Source: Dokdonella_A sp035760865
GTDB taxonomy: Bacteria > Pseudomonadota > Gammaproteobacteria > Xanthomonadales > Rhodanobacteraceae
Direction of reading: 5' to 3'
Assembly (NCBI GenBank): GCA_035760865.1
Contig: DASTSE010000443.1
Coordinates: forward strand, 1-9,436
DNA length: 9,436 nt
In this document: positions 1-7,284 of the stretch, piece after piece
How the letters are laid out: each line of letters opens with the position of its first letter
Numbering within the stretch: the first letter of the stretch is position 1
Translations under genes and position numbers: made by a program
Notes under the pieces: model-generated
Databases searched by the model: none
What the model was told of the DNA's origin: nothing
The model's input: only the letters and a program-made list of their open reading frames with translations

Positions 1-720
1 GACGACACCGGTCGACGCGTCGATCGACGCAAGCAGTTTGTGGCTCTGCCCGCCGACCTCTTCGAACACGCCGCCGATGATGACCTTGCCGCCAGTCACG
101 ACGAGCGCATTGACGTTTGCGGTGAACGCCCCGAGCACCGATGGATTCCATGGGAGCGCCGTTCCGCTCACGGCATCGATCGCGGCGAGATTCGCGCGCG
201 TCTCGCCGCCCATGGCCTGGAACGCTCCGCCCGCGTACACGGTCGCGCCGTCGGTCGCGAGCGCGAGCACGAAATTCGCGATCGTACTGGGCATGCCGGG
301 ATTCCAGTCGAGGACGGCACCGGATGCCGAATCGACGGCGGCGATGCTCGCGCGCGGCTGTCCTCCGGCATGGTCGAAGAAGCCGCCCACGTAGATCGTC
401 GTGGCCGTCGCGGCGAGCGACAACACGCTGCCGTCCGTGCCGGGATTCCAGCCGAGGTCGACGCTGCCGTCCGCATTCAGGCGCGCAAGGTTGCTGCGCG
501 CAATGCCGTCGACGGCCGTGAACGACCCGCCGAGCACGACCCGGCCGTCCGCTTGCACGAGGATCGCGCGCACCGTGCCGGCGACATTGCGCACGCCGGT
601 GGGCAGCGGCAGCACGCTCTGCGCGACGGCGCTACCGGCGAGCAAGGCCATCGCGAGCGCGAGCAGGCCCTGCATCGGATGCAGAAGCCGCTGGAATGGA
701 TTCGTACACATCGATGTCAT
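1..720 (-). CDS. Secreted delta-60/DUF5122 beta-propeller repeat protein, N-terminal part (cut by window edge)
   Basis: The gene starts on the minus strand at ATG 720 and is open through base 1, so only the first 240 codons are present. An in-frame second ATG at 711 is an equally good start; neither has a clear Shine-Dalgarno sequence. Residues 11-33 form a hydrophobic signal peptide with a likely cut after AVA (33/34), so the protein is probably exported. The rest is a tandem repeat: G-G-[SFAV]-F occurs at residues 64, 112, 164 and 216, and W-N-P at 91, 139 and 191, giving a period of about 48-52 residues. Each unit reads roughly as (V/I)xxGGxF, a Gly-rich turn, (N/S)LAxxD, then W-N-P. This matches the delta-60 / DUF5122 beta-propeller family, typically found in large extracellular proteins. 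Ligand and function are unknown. The missing C-terminus may carry further blades or a sorting domain. Confidence 0.8.
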   Translation of the reverse strand, partial: MTSMCTNPFQRLLHPMQGLLALAMALLAGSAVAQSVLPLPTGVRNVAGTVRAILVQADGRVVLGGSFTAVDGIARSNLARLNADGSVDLGWNPGTDGSVLSLAATATTIYVGGFFDHAGGQPRASIAAVDSASGAVLDWNPGMPSTIANFVLALATDGATVYAGGAFQAMGGETRANLAAIDAVSGTALPWNPSVLGAFTANVNALVVTGGKVIIGGVFEEVGGQSHKLLASIDASTGVV

Positions 721-823
721 CGCTAGAATGCCCGTTCGGTCGTCCGGGCGATCTTACCGAATGATCCAGGTCGCCGTCTTCGCAGGTTGGTTCGAGGCGG
801 CGGTGCGAGCGACCGCTCGCGGA

Positions 824-2674
824 TCAGGTGCGGCCGAACCAGAAGTTGACGCTGACGAGGAGGATCAGGAGCATCAGCAACGTGAGCGGCACGCCGACGC
901 GCAGGAAGTCGCGCGCGCGGTAGCCGCCGGGGCCACTGACGATCGTGATCACGGGGTTGGCGCTCGGCAGGATGAACGCATTCGACGTCGACACGGCCAC
1001 CACGAGCGCATAGAGCGCGGGATTGCCGCCGGACGCGAGCGCCACGTTGATCGCCATCGGCACCATCATCACGGTCGCGCCCACGTTCGACACGACCTGG
1101 GCGAGGAGCAGGGTGAGCACCGCGACGACCGCCTGCAGTCCCCACTGCGGCCACTCGCCGAGGTACTTCAGGACTTCCTGCGCGATCCAGGCCGCGGCAC
1201 CGGTCGAATCCATCGCAGCGCCGAGCGGTATCAGGCATGCGAGCGTGAAGATCGTCTTCCAGTTGATCGCGCCGTACGCCTCGTCCATGTCGAGCACGCC
1301 GGTCAGCAGCATGCCGACCGCGCCGACGAGCATCGCGACCGACAGCTTGAGATCGGTGAACAGGCCGAGGCCCATCGCGAGCGCGAAGAACGCGGCGGCA
1401 TGCCAGATCTTGCTCGGCCGGTGCTCTTCCTTCGGATAGACGGTCACGACGACGAAGTCGCGCGACTCCGCCGTCTGCGTCAGGTCGCGCCAGAAGCTGT
1501 GCAGCACGAGCGTGTCGCCCGCGCGCAGCGCGACCTGGCGCACGTCCTCGCGGAATACCTGCTCGCCGCGATTGACCGCGAGCACGGAGATCGAATAGGT
1601 CTTGCGCAGGCGGAGTTCGCCGACGGTCTTCTTGATCCAGGTCGAGTTGGGCGGGATCACGACCTCCGAAATCCCCGCGCGCGCGGGATTGAACAGGTCG
1701 GCGAAATTGCGCAGCCGCGACTGCACGTGGCAGAGCTGCACATTCGCGAAGTCGTTGACCGCATCGCGTTTGCCGAGGACGCCGAGCACGCTGCCGACCC
1801 AGATCATCTGGTCCGCCGGCGGCGCCAGGCGCGCCTCACTGCCGGTCTTCAGCGCGAGGATGAGCGGCGCGCCGCGCAGCTGCTCGACCTCGGCGACGCT
1901 CATGCCGACCAGCGGGCTGTCCGTCGTCACGGTGAGCTCCAGCACCTCGCCGTCGATGCCGTAGGTCTCGGCGAAGTAGGTCTCGGTACGGCCGGGCGTG
2001 ACCTTCTGCCGCTCCTCGTCGCCGGGCAGCAGGCGGCGCGTGAACAACGCGAAATAGGCGAGGCCGCCGAGCAGCAACGGTACTCCGACCGGGGTGATCG
2101 CGAACAACGTGAAGGTCTGGATCGTCTGCGCGCCGGGCGGCAGGTTGCGGTTGGCGCTCGCGATGAGGTCGTTGAGCAGGATCAGCGGCGAGTTGGAGAT
2201 CATCGTGGTGTTCGTGCCGCACAGGATCATGCACGCCATCGGCAGCAGCAGCCGCTTCAGCGGCAGGCCGGTGCGTGCGCTCACGCGGCTGACCACGGGC
2301 AGGAACAGCGCCGACAGCGCCTGGCTCTGGATCACCGACGACATCGCGCCGACCATCCCGTTGACGAGCAGCGACACGCGCGCCTCGACGCCGCCGGCGA
2401 GCCGTACGATGAACGAGGCGGCCTTGTTCAGGACCCCGGTACGGTCGAGTCCGGCGCCCATGATCATGACCGCGATCAGCGAAATCACCGCGTTGCCGGC
2501 GAAGCCGTCGAACAGCTGCTCGACCGGCAGCAAGCGCGTGATGCCGATCACCACGATCACGAGCAGCGCGACGACGTCGGCGCGGATCCACTCGAGCACC
2601 AGCATGAGCATCGTGAACGCGAGCAGCGCGAACACGAGCGCCATGTTGGTGGTGAGGGTCAGTCCGGCGTCCAT
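824..2674 (-). CDS. SLC13-family permease with two TrkA-C (RCK_C) domains
   Basis: A 616-residue inner-membrane transporter, numbered from ATG 2674. An in-frame TTG at 2686 would add four residues (MQPR); no start has a strong ribosome binding site. The layout is hydrophobic N-terminal helices (about 10-215), a soluble central segment (about 225-415), then hydrophobic helices to the end (about 425-612). The central segment shows two similar halves, with E-L-T-V at about 245 and I-S-E-V-V-I-P at about 335, each followed by a G-x-(S/T)-V(A/G)E-L pattern. This is the RCK_C (TrkA C-terminal) fold found in the bacterial SLC13 branch. C-G-T-N-T near 152 and S-N-V-G-A-T near 529 lie where the family has its paired re-entrant Asn-containing motifs. 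Substrates of this branch include sulfate, dicarboxylates and other anions; the one here cannot be told from sequence. It follows trmB after 164 bases on the same strand. Confidence 0.88.
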   Translation of the reverse strand: MDAGLTLTTNMALVFALLAFTMLMLVLEWIRADVVALLVIVVIGITRLLPVEQLFDGFAGNAVISLIAVMIMGAGLDRTGVLNKAASFIVRLAGGVEARVSLLVNGMVGAMSSVIQSQALSALFLPVVSRVSARTGLPLKRLLLPMACMILCGTNTTMISNSPLILLNDLIASANRNLPPGAQTIQTFTLFAITPVGVPLLLGGLAYFALFTRRLLPGDEERQKVTPGRTETYFAETYGIDGEVLELTVTTDSPLVGMSVAEVEQLRGAPLILALKTGSEARLAPPADQMIWVGSVLGVLGKRDAVNDFANVQLCHVQSRLRNFADLFNPARAGISEVVIPPNSTWIKKTVGELRLRKTYSISVLAVNRGEQVFREDVRQVALRAGDTLVLHSFWRDLTQTAESRDFVVVTVYPKEEHRPSKIWHAAAFFALAMGLGLFTDLKLSVAMLVGAVGMLLTGVLDMDEAYGAINWKTIFTLACLIPLGAAMDSTGAAAWIAQEVLKYLGEWPQWGLQAVVAVLTLLLAQVVSNVGATVMMVPMAINVALASGGNPALYALVVAVSTSNAFILPSANPVITIVSGPGGYRARDFLRVGVPLTLLMLLILLVSVNFWFGRT

Positions 2675-2838
2675 TCGGGGCTGCAATCACTCGATCTGCG
2701 TGTGGCCGCGCGTCCTGCCGCGTGGCGCGCGCGTGCGGCGGCGACGTGCGCCCGCTTCCCCCGGAGACGGATCGGCGGCGGCACGCCCGTGCGCCGCAGC
2801 GGCATCGGCGCGCGTGGTCCGCTCCGGTTCAAACACGC

Positions 2839-3543
2839 TCAGATTCGTTCATGCACGAAATCCCATACGCCATGGCCGAGCCGCAGGCCGCGGCGTTCGA
2901 AGTGCGTTTCGATGCGCCACGGCGGGCGGACGGCCGGATCGGCATGGCCCGCATCGACGCGCCAGTCCGGCGCGGCCGCGAGCACCTCCCGCATGTGCTC
3001 GGCATAGTCGGCCCAGTCGGTCGCCAAATGCAAGCGGCCGCCCGTCGCGACGCGGCTGGCGAGCAGCGCGAGGAACTCCGGCTGCACGAGGCGTCGCTTG
3101 TTGTGGCGCTTCTTGTGCCACGGATCGGGGAAGAAGATGCGCACCTCGGCGAGCGCGCCCGGCGCGATCTCGCGCTCGAGCACCTCGACGGCGTCGTGGT
3201 TGTACACGCGCACGTTGGCGACGCCGGCGCCGGCGAGCGCGTTCATGAGCCGACCGACCCCGGGCCGGTGCACTTCGACGCCGATGAAGTCGCGCTCGGG
3301 TTCGGCCTGGGCGGAATGCAGCAGTTGCTCGCCGTTGCCGAAGCCGATCTCCATCACGAGCGGCGAGTGCCGGCCGAAGACCGCGGCGAAATCGCGCGGG
3401 ACTCCGCCGCGCGCGTCGGCGGCGACGTCGAGGCCGTAGCGCGTCCAGTGTTCCTCGAACGCGCGCTGCTGCGCCGGCGTGAAGCGACCCTGGCGCAGCA
3501 CGAAGCTGCGGATGCGGCGATCGCGGATTTCCGAGTCATCCAT
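2839..3543 (-). CDS. trmB: tRNA (guanine-N7)-methyltransferase TrmB
   Basis: TrmB transfers a methyl group from S-adenosylmethionine to N7 of G46 in the variable loop of a subset of tRNAs. The 234-residue product has the family's usual length. Visible motifs are the SAM-binding E-I-G-F-G-N-G-E at 65-72, H-R-P-G at 92-95, N-H-D-A-V-E at 115-120, the signature F-F-P-D-P-W-H-K-K-R-H-N-K-R-R at 137-151, A-T-D-W at 174-177 and T-x-F-E-R-R-G at 213-219. ATG 3543 was chosen; an in-frame TTG two codons earlier (3549) is possible. No strong Shine-Dalgarno precedes it. The gene begins 81 bases after the thiG stop on the same strand, so cotranscription with thiS-thiG is plausible. Identification rests on complete motif agreement with a well-known family. 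Confidence 0.97.
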   Translation of the reverse strand: MDDSEIRDRRIRSFVLRQGRFTPAQQRAFEEHWTRYGLDVAADARGGVPRDFAAVFGRHSPLVMEIGFGNGEQLLHSAQAEPERDFIGVEVHRPGVGRLMNALAGAGVANVRVYNHDAVEVLEREIAPGALAEVRIFFPDPWHKKRHNKRRLVQPEFLALLASRVATGGRLHLATDWADYAEHMREVLAAAPDWRVDAGHADPAVRPPWRIETHFERRGLRLGHGVWDFVHERI

Positions 3544-3624
3544 GGGCAAGGTCGTGCATGCGGTTCGCGAGGGATACGACCGGGGACCGGCGCAGCACGT
3601 CCTCTGCGATCGTGGGCGGGCGCA

Positions 3625-4455
3625 CTAGATGATCCCTTCGACCGGGCTCGACGCGGAGGCGAAGCGCTTGCGCGGAATGCGCCCGGCGCGGAACGCCGCG
3701 CGCCCGGCCTCGACCGCGAGCTTCATCGCGTGCGCCATCAGCACGGGGTCCTTCGCGCCGGCGATCGCGGTGTTCATGAGTACGCCGTCGCAACCGAGCT
3801 CCATCGCGATCGACGCATCCGATGCGGTGCCGACGCCCGCATCGACGATGATCGGCACTTTCGCGTTGTCGACGATCTCGAGCAGGTTCCAGCGGTTCTG
3901 CACGCCCAGGCCCGAGCCGATCGGCGCCGCGAGCGGCATCACGGCGACGCAGCCGATCTCCTCGAGGCGGCGCGCGAGGATCGGGTCGTCGCTCGTGTAG
4001 ACCATGACGTGGAAGCCGTCGCGAACGAGCGTCTCGGCAGCGGCGAGCGTCTGCACGACGTCCGGGAACAGGGTCTTCTGGTCGCCGAGCACTTCGAGTT
4101 TGACCAGCGTATGGCCGTCGAGGAGTTCGCGCGCGAGGCGGCAGGTGCGTACCGCTTCGTCGGCGCTGTAGCAGCCCGCGGTGTTGGGCAGGATCGTGTA
4201 GCGGTCCGGCGGCAACACATCGAGCAGGTTCGGTGCATCGCGGTCCTGGCCGATGTTCGTGCGGCGGATCGCGACCGTGACGATTTCGGCGCCGGCGGCC
4301 TCGGTCGCGCGCCGCGTCTCGTCGAGGTCCTTGAACTTGCCGGTACCGGTGAGCAGGCGCGAGCGGTACGGCTTGCCCGCGATGACGAGCGCGTCGGTCG
4401 CGAGCGGGGATTCGGCGAGGGCATTCATGGTGGCGGGACCGGTGGGTGCGGGCAT
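3625..4455 (-). CDS. thiG: Thiazole synthase ThiG
   Basis: ThiG is the cytoplasmic TIM-barrel enzyme that condenses 1-deoxy-D-xylulose 5-phosphate, dehydroglycine and sulfur from ThiS thiocarboxylate into the thiazole phosphate moiety of thiamine. In the 276-residue reading, G-T-G-K-F lies at 37-41, A-I-R-R near 62-65, the Schiff-base lysine is K119 in L-V-K-L-E-V, and the phosphate-binding segments P-I-G-S-G-L-G (178-184) and D-A-G-V-G-T-A-S-D-A (205-214) are intact. ATG 4455 has a weak GAG element just upstream. In-frame ATG 4428 gives 267 residues, closer to the common length, and may be the true start. It follows thiS after 48 bases on the same strand, the usual functional pair. All expected catalytic segments are present, so the enzyme looks functional. 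Confidence 0.97.
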   Translation of the reverse strand: MPAPTGPATMNALAESPLATDALVIAGKPYRSRLLTGTGKFKDLDETRRATEAAGAEIVTVAIRRTNIGQDRDAPNLLDVLPPDRYTILPNTAGCYSADEAVRTCRLARELLDGHTLVKLEVLGDQKTLFPDVVQTLAAAETLVRDGFHVMVYTSDDPILARRLEEIGCVAVMPLAAPIGSGLGVQNRWNLLEIVDNAKVPIIVDAGVGTASDASIAMELGCDGVLMNTAIAGAKDPVLMAHAMKLAVEAGRAAFRAGRIPRKRFASASSPVEGII

Positions 4456-4503
4456 CCGCTCATTTTCGCCGATTCGGGACGCGCATGCTCGCCTTCGCGA
4501 GCG

Positions 4504-4704
4504 TCAGCCGCCGCCGATCGCGTGGACGATCTCGATGCGATCGCCGTCGGCGAGCCGATGCGTCGCATGGAGGCTGCGCGGGACGATGTCCCGGTTCACT
4601 TCGATCGCGACGCGCCGCGCGGCGTGGCCGCTCGATTCGAGCAGCTCGGCGAGCGTGCAGCCGGAATGGACCTCGCGAGCTTCGCCGTTGAGATAGACGT
4701 TCAT
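4504..4704 (-). CDS. thiS: Sulfur carrier protein ThiS
   Basis: A 66-residue ubiquitin-like (beta-grasp) protein. It begins M-N-V-Y-L-N-G-E, has the T-L-A-E-L-L helix motif at about 17-22, and ends A-I-G-G-G. The C-terminal Gly-Gly is the residue pair that is adenylated by ThiF and converted to a thiocarboxylate, which then donates sulfur to ThiG. Family members are usually 64-70 residues and end in Gly-Gly; the three terminal glycines here are a minor variant. It is the first gene of the minus-strand set thiS-thiG-trmB. No Shine-Dalgarno is visible before ATG 4704. A TACAAT hexamer lies only eight bases upstream, so the mRNA may have little or no leader. thiF and other thiamine genes are not in the window. 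Confidence 0.96.
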   Translation of the reverse strand: MNVYLNGEAREVHSGCTLAELLESSGHAARRVAIEVNRDIVPRSLHATHRLADGDRIEIVHAIGGG

Positions 4705-4712
4705 GGGCGGCG

Positions 4713-4718
4713 ATTGTA
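4713..4718 (-). promoter_or_regulatory. Possible -10 element of the thiS promoter
   Basis: On the minus strand this hexamer reads TACAAT, a close match to the sigma-70 -10 consensus in otherwise very GC-rich DNA. It ends eight bases before the thiS ATG, so initiation would occur within a base or two of the start codon, giving a leaderless or nearly leaderless message. No convincing -35 hexamer is seen 16-18 bases upstream, so this rests on one motif only. Confidence 0.3.
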
Positions 4719-4781
4719 CCGGCGCGAGGCGAGGGTGCGCCGGACCGGCTCGCCGACGTCGTACCGGGTGGCGTGCGCGCC

Positions 4782-4813
4782 AAAAAAAGACGCCGCGCGA
4801 GGTGCGCGGCGTC
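4782..4813 (-). terminator. Rho-independent terminator of the FecR-domain gene
   Basis: A perfect 10-bp GC-rich stem (4789-4798 with 4804-4813, GACGCCGCGC and its complement) closes a 5-base loop. On the minus strand it is followed at once by seven T residues (4788-4782). It begins 19 bases after the TGA of the FecR-domain gene, which ends at 4833. It should stop transcription before thiS, so thiS needs its own promoter. There is no T run on the other side, so it is directional. Confidence 0.93.
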
Positions 4814-4832
4814 CGATGCTCGATCGAATCGA

Positions 4833-6992
4833 TCAGCGGCGGCGATCGTCGTCCTTCTTGTCGTTGTCGCGATCGTGCTGGCGCCGTTCCTGCGGCTGCG
4901 CGCGCTGCACCTGGGCTGGTTGGCGCGTCTCACGCGGCGGCGGGGCCTGACGCATCTGCGGAGCCTCACGCACCTCGCGCTGCGGCGTCTGGCGCATCTG
5001 CGGGGCCTCGCGCACTTCGCGTTGCGGCGCCTCACGCACTTCGCGCTGCGGCACCTGGCGCATCTGCGGGGCCTCGCGCGTTTCGCGCTGTGCCGGTGCC
5101 TGGCGCATCTGCGGTGCTTCGCGGCTTTCGCGCTGCGGCGCCTGGCGCATCTGCGGGGCCTCGCGCGTTTCGCGCTGTGTCGGCGCCTGGCGCATCTGCG
5201 GCGCCTCGCGGCTTTGGCGCGGCGACGCTGACGGCGTGCGCTCGCCGCGCGGGGCGAAGCGCGAGGACGGCAGGCTGCCGCGTTCCTGCTGCGGTGTGCG
5301 CCCGGCTTCGCCGCGTGGCGCGACCGGCGTACGCACGTTCGCGGGAGGCGTCCGCTCGGTCGGAGACTGACGGGTCGCCGCGCCGCGCGCAGGCAGCGGC
5401 GGAGGCGTGCTCGCGCCACGGTTCTGGCCGACGACCTGCACGCGATTCGCGACCGCGGCAGGGCCGGTCGTGCGACGAGCAGCGAGCTCGCGCTGCTGCT
5501 CGCGTGCGAGCGGCTGGGCGTCGTTGCGCTGGATTGCCTGCACGCGCGTCGCGGTCGCGACCGGGCGCGGCGGCGGCGCCGTGCGTGCGATCACGCGACG
5601 GTCGATCGCGGCGGCTTGCGGGACGGCGCGCGCGCGCTGGGCATTGGCGGCGACGAAACTCGCCTGCGTCGGCGCGATCGCGAGACGGCTCGCGACCTGT
5701 GCATTGCGCAGCTGCGCCGGGTTCACCTGCACGCGCGCTTCGGCGACCGACCGTGCGCCGACGAAGGCGTCGCGCGACACCGCGGTGACCGCCTGCACGT
5801 TGTTGCGATACGCGTACTCGGCGTTGACGATCGGCCGGCCCGCGGCGTAGTTGTTGTACACGTTCGTGATGTACGTGTTGTTGATCACGGTCGTGTTGCG
5901 CACGTTGACGTTGTTGAAATAGCCGCGCGAGGCGCGGTACCACGGCACGTACACGTCGCGCGGGCCGAGCGGGAACCAGCCGACCGGCCCGCCGCCGCCG
6001 ACCGAGATGCTCGCGCCCCAGCCGTGGCCGCCGACGAAGGCGACCAGTGCCGGCGCATAGACGGCGCGCACGTGGCGCGGGCCCGGACACCAGCCCCAAC
6101 GATTGCGCGCGTAGACCCAGCGGCCGTAGTGGAACGGCGCGAAGCCCCACGACGCGTTGTCGACCCAGGTCCAGCCCCACGGATCGATCCACGACCAGTG
6201 GCCGTAGCGATAGGGCGCCCAGCCGACGGAAACCGACGTCGGATACCAGATGCTGCCGTATTCGCGGTCGTCGTCCCAGCTGCCGGCGTCGTCGAGGTCG
6301 GCGTAGCCGATCATGTCGTCGGCGACGTAGCGGCTCGACACCGAGCGCTGGTAACGCTGGTTGCGCGAGGCGACCCAGTTGTCGAAGTCGTCGGCGCGCG
6401 GCAGGTCGAGCACTTCGTAGTCGCGCAGCGCCGAATCGTTGAACCGGTAGGAATTGCCGGCGCGCACGCTGTAGCTCGCATTGTCCTCCCCGTAGACGTC
6501 GCCGCCGCCGTCGAACACGGTGACCATGGTCGAATCGCCCTGGGGGGCGATGTCGATGCGGTACTCGCCCGGCTCGCTGACGACGAACGCGAGCGTCGGC
6601 GTGTCGACCTCGTAGCTTTCGCCGCGGTCGAGCCGGCGCACGCGCAGGTTCAGCACGCCTTCGGTCAGCTCGACCTGCGCGATCTCGTCGTCGAGGTTGA
6701 GCAGGTTGAACGTGGTGCGCTCGTCCACCCGCATGACGGCCGCGCCGATCTCGAACTCGGCGCGCGAATCGCGATCGGTATAGATCCTGTCGCCGGTGCC
6801 GAGCGGCCGATTCAGCGACGCCTCGACCCAGCGATCGTCGCCGGCCGCCTGGAAGCTCACTTCACCGCGCAGGAACCCGACGCGCGCGACGCGCCCGGGC
6901 GGGTCCGCCAGCGCCGTGCTCGCAAACGCGCCGAGCACGGTCGCCAGCGCGGCGGCGCACCACGCACGTGGAAAGAAATGCTTCGTGTACAT
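4833..6992 (-). CDS. Exported FecR-domain / DUF6600-like protein with Arg-Pro-rich repeat tail
   Basis: A 719-residue protein with no known catalytic role. A signal peptide covers residues 1-29 with a likely cut after S-T-A-L-A. Residues about 33-165 resemble a FecR-type beta domain (G-x-V-x-F repeats, L-G-T-G-D-R-I-Y-T-D, A-E-F-E-I-G, L-R-V-R). Residues about 245-345 are rich in Trp, Tyr and Gly (G-W-A-P-Y-R-Y-G-H-W, D-P-W-G-W-T-W, G-R-W), typical of DUF6600-like proteins. Residues about 359-400 are Asn-rich. From about 470 the chain is low-complexity Ala/Arg/Pro/Gln, with a tandem repeat at 595-689 and a charged end. ATG 6992 is supported by GGAGA six bases upstream, and a terminator follows. 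FecR domains usually sit in sigma-regulator proteins, but no sigma factor or TonB receptor is adjacent and no transmembrane anchor follows the signal peptide, so a periplasmic or surface structural role is at least as likely. Function is unassigned. Confidence 0.87.
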   Translation of the reverse strand: MYTKHFFPRAWCAAALATVLGAFASTALADPPGRVARVGFLRGEVSFQAAGDDRWVEASLNRPLGTGDRIYTDRDSRAEFEIGAAVMRVDERTTFNLLNLDDEIAQVELTEGVLNLRVRRLDRGESYEVDTPTLAFVVSEPGEYRIDIAPQGDSTMVTVFDGGGDVYGEDNASYSVRAGNSYRFNDSALRDYEVLDLPRADDFDNWVASRNQRYQRSVSSRYVADDMIGYADLDDAGSWDDDREYGSIWYPTSVSVGWAPYRYGHWSWIDPWGWTWVDNASWGFAPFHYGRWVYARNRWGWCPGPRHVRAVYAPALVAFVGGHGWGASISVGGGGPVGWFPLGPRDVYVPWYRASRGYFNNVNVRNTTVINNTYITNVYNNYAAGRPIVNAEYAYRNNVQAVTAVSRDAFVGARSVAEARVQVNPAQLRNAQVASRLAIAPTQASFVAANAQRARAVPQAAAIDRRVIARTAPPPRPVATATRVQAIQRNDAQPLAREQQRELAARRTTGPAAVANRVQVVGQNRGASTPPPLPARGAATRQSPTERTPPANVRTPVAPRGEAGRTPQQERGSLPSSRFAPRGERTPSASPRQSREAPQMRQAPTQRETREAPQMRQAPQRESREAPQMRQAPAQRETREAPQMRQVPQREVREAPQREVREAPQMRQTPQREVREAPQMRQAPPPRETRQPAQVQRAQPQERRQHDRDNDKKDDDRRR
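4926..5210 (-). repeat. In-gene tandem repeat encoding REAPQMRQAP-type units
   Basis: These 285 bases encode residues 595-689 of the FecR-domain protein. Seven units follow each other, of 15, 14, 15, 14, 8, 14 and 15 residues, with core R-E-A-P-Q-M-R-Q-x-P-(x)Q-R-E-x. The fifth unit is short (R-E-A-P-Q-R-E-V) and lacks six internal residues without losing the frame. The DNA copies are alike but carry synonymous changes, so the array is not freshly made. Such arrays change length by slippage or recombination. Confidence 0.9.
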
Positions 6993-6998
6993 CGATGG

Positions 6999-7003
6999 TC
7001 TCC
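6999..7003 (-). promoter_or_regulatory. Ribosome binding site of the FecR-domain gene
   Basis: GGAGA on the minus strand, six bases before ATG 6992. It is the only minus-strand gene in the window with a good Shine-Dalgarno match, and it fixes the start upstream of the signal peptide. Confidence 0.75.
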
Positions 7004-7284
7004 ATGGAGCCTACGCCGACCTTGGTCGCGGTGGGACCGTCCCCCAGTACATCGGCCGCCCGAGGTCGACAGGCCGGGCACAGTATCCGCGCACCGACGC
7101 TGAATGCCGACTTTCCGCCGCGACGTGCATACGTTTTCATTGCATTTGCTTGCATGTGGCGGCCGCCCGCGCCCGGCGCCGCGCCGAGTCGAGCGACCCG
7201 GCGGCCGCGACCGGCTTGTCGGCGGGAACGCCCGCGGCTACGCTTCGCCGACGCCGGGCACGCACGCGCCCCGCGGGTTGCGCT
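7004..7284. other. Divergent intergenic region between the FecR-domain gene and tRNA-Gly
   Basis: About 280 bases between the minus-strand FecR-domain gene and the plus-strand tRNA gene. It should hold both promoters; only the tRNA promoter can be proposed (entry at 7216-7244). A locally A+T-richer patch at 7126-7155 contains TGCAT three times (7126, 7141, 7151). A 9-bp inverted repeat (7159-7167 and 7200-7208) lies in very GC-rich sequence. The short reading frames here have no recognisable product, so no gene is called. Confidence 0.6.
7216..7244 (+). promoter_or_regulatory. Probable promoter of tRNA-Gly
   Basis: TTGTCG at 7216-7221 and TACGCT at 7239-7244 are separated by exactly 17 bases and fit the sigma-70 -35/-10 pattern at the strongest positions (TTG of the -35, TA and final T of the -10). 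Initiation near 7251 would give a leader of roughly 34 bases before the mature tRNA, removed by RNase P. The bases just after the -10 are GC-rich, as in stringently controlled stable RNA promoters. Confidence 0.5.

Noticed and set aside
805..820. Inverted repeat GCGAGC-GACC-GCTCGC after the permease gene as a terminator
   Set aside because: Only a 6-bp stem and no T run on the minus strand; such repeats are common in GC-rich spacers.
815..835. ACCTGATC resemblance to part of the TPP riboswitch core on the minus strand
   Set aside because: It lies at the stop codon of the permease, not upstream of a thiamine gene, and the partner CTGAGA element is absent.
401..3007. An 868-codon plus-strand open frame
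   Set aside because: It overlaps the permease, the beta-propeller gene and part of trmB on the opposite strand. Its product is Arg/His/Asp-rich with no domain, the typical shadow of high-GC genes.
3536..3793. A short minus-strand frame ending four bases inside the trmB start, as a possible coupling leader
   Set aside because: It mostly overlaps the thiG end in another frame and its product is Arg-rich without features. Stop/start overlap alone is weak evidence.
4926..5210. CRISPR-like or other noncoding repeat array
   Set aside because: The repeats have a period divisible by three, keep the reading frame of a long gene and have no spacers; they are protein-coding tandem repeats.
4460..5419. 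A 319-codon minus-strand frame and several long plus-strand frames across the FecR-domain gene
   Set aside because: They are Arg/Ala/Ser-rich alternate-frame readings of the FecR-domain tail and of thiS/thiG, with no recognisable features; the framed genes explain the region.
7159..7208. Nine-bp inverted repeat (GCGGCCGCC and its complement) upstream of the tRNA
   Set aside because: The arms are near-palindromic GC-only sequence with a 32-base loop, expected often by chance in DNA of this composition.
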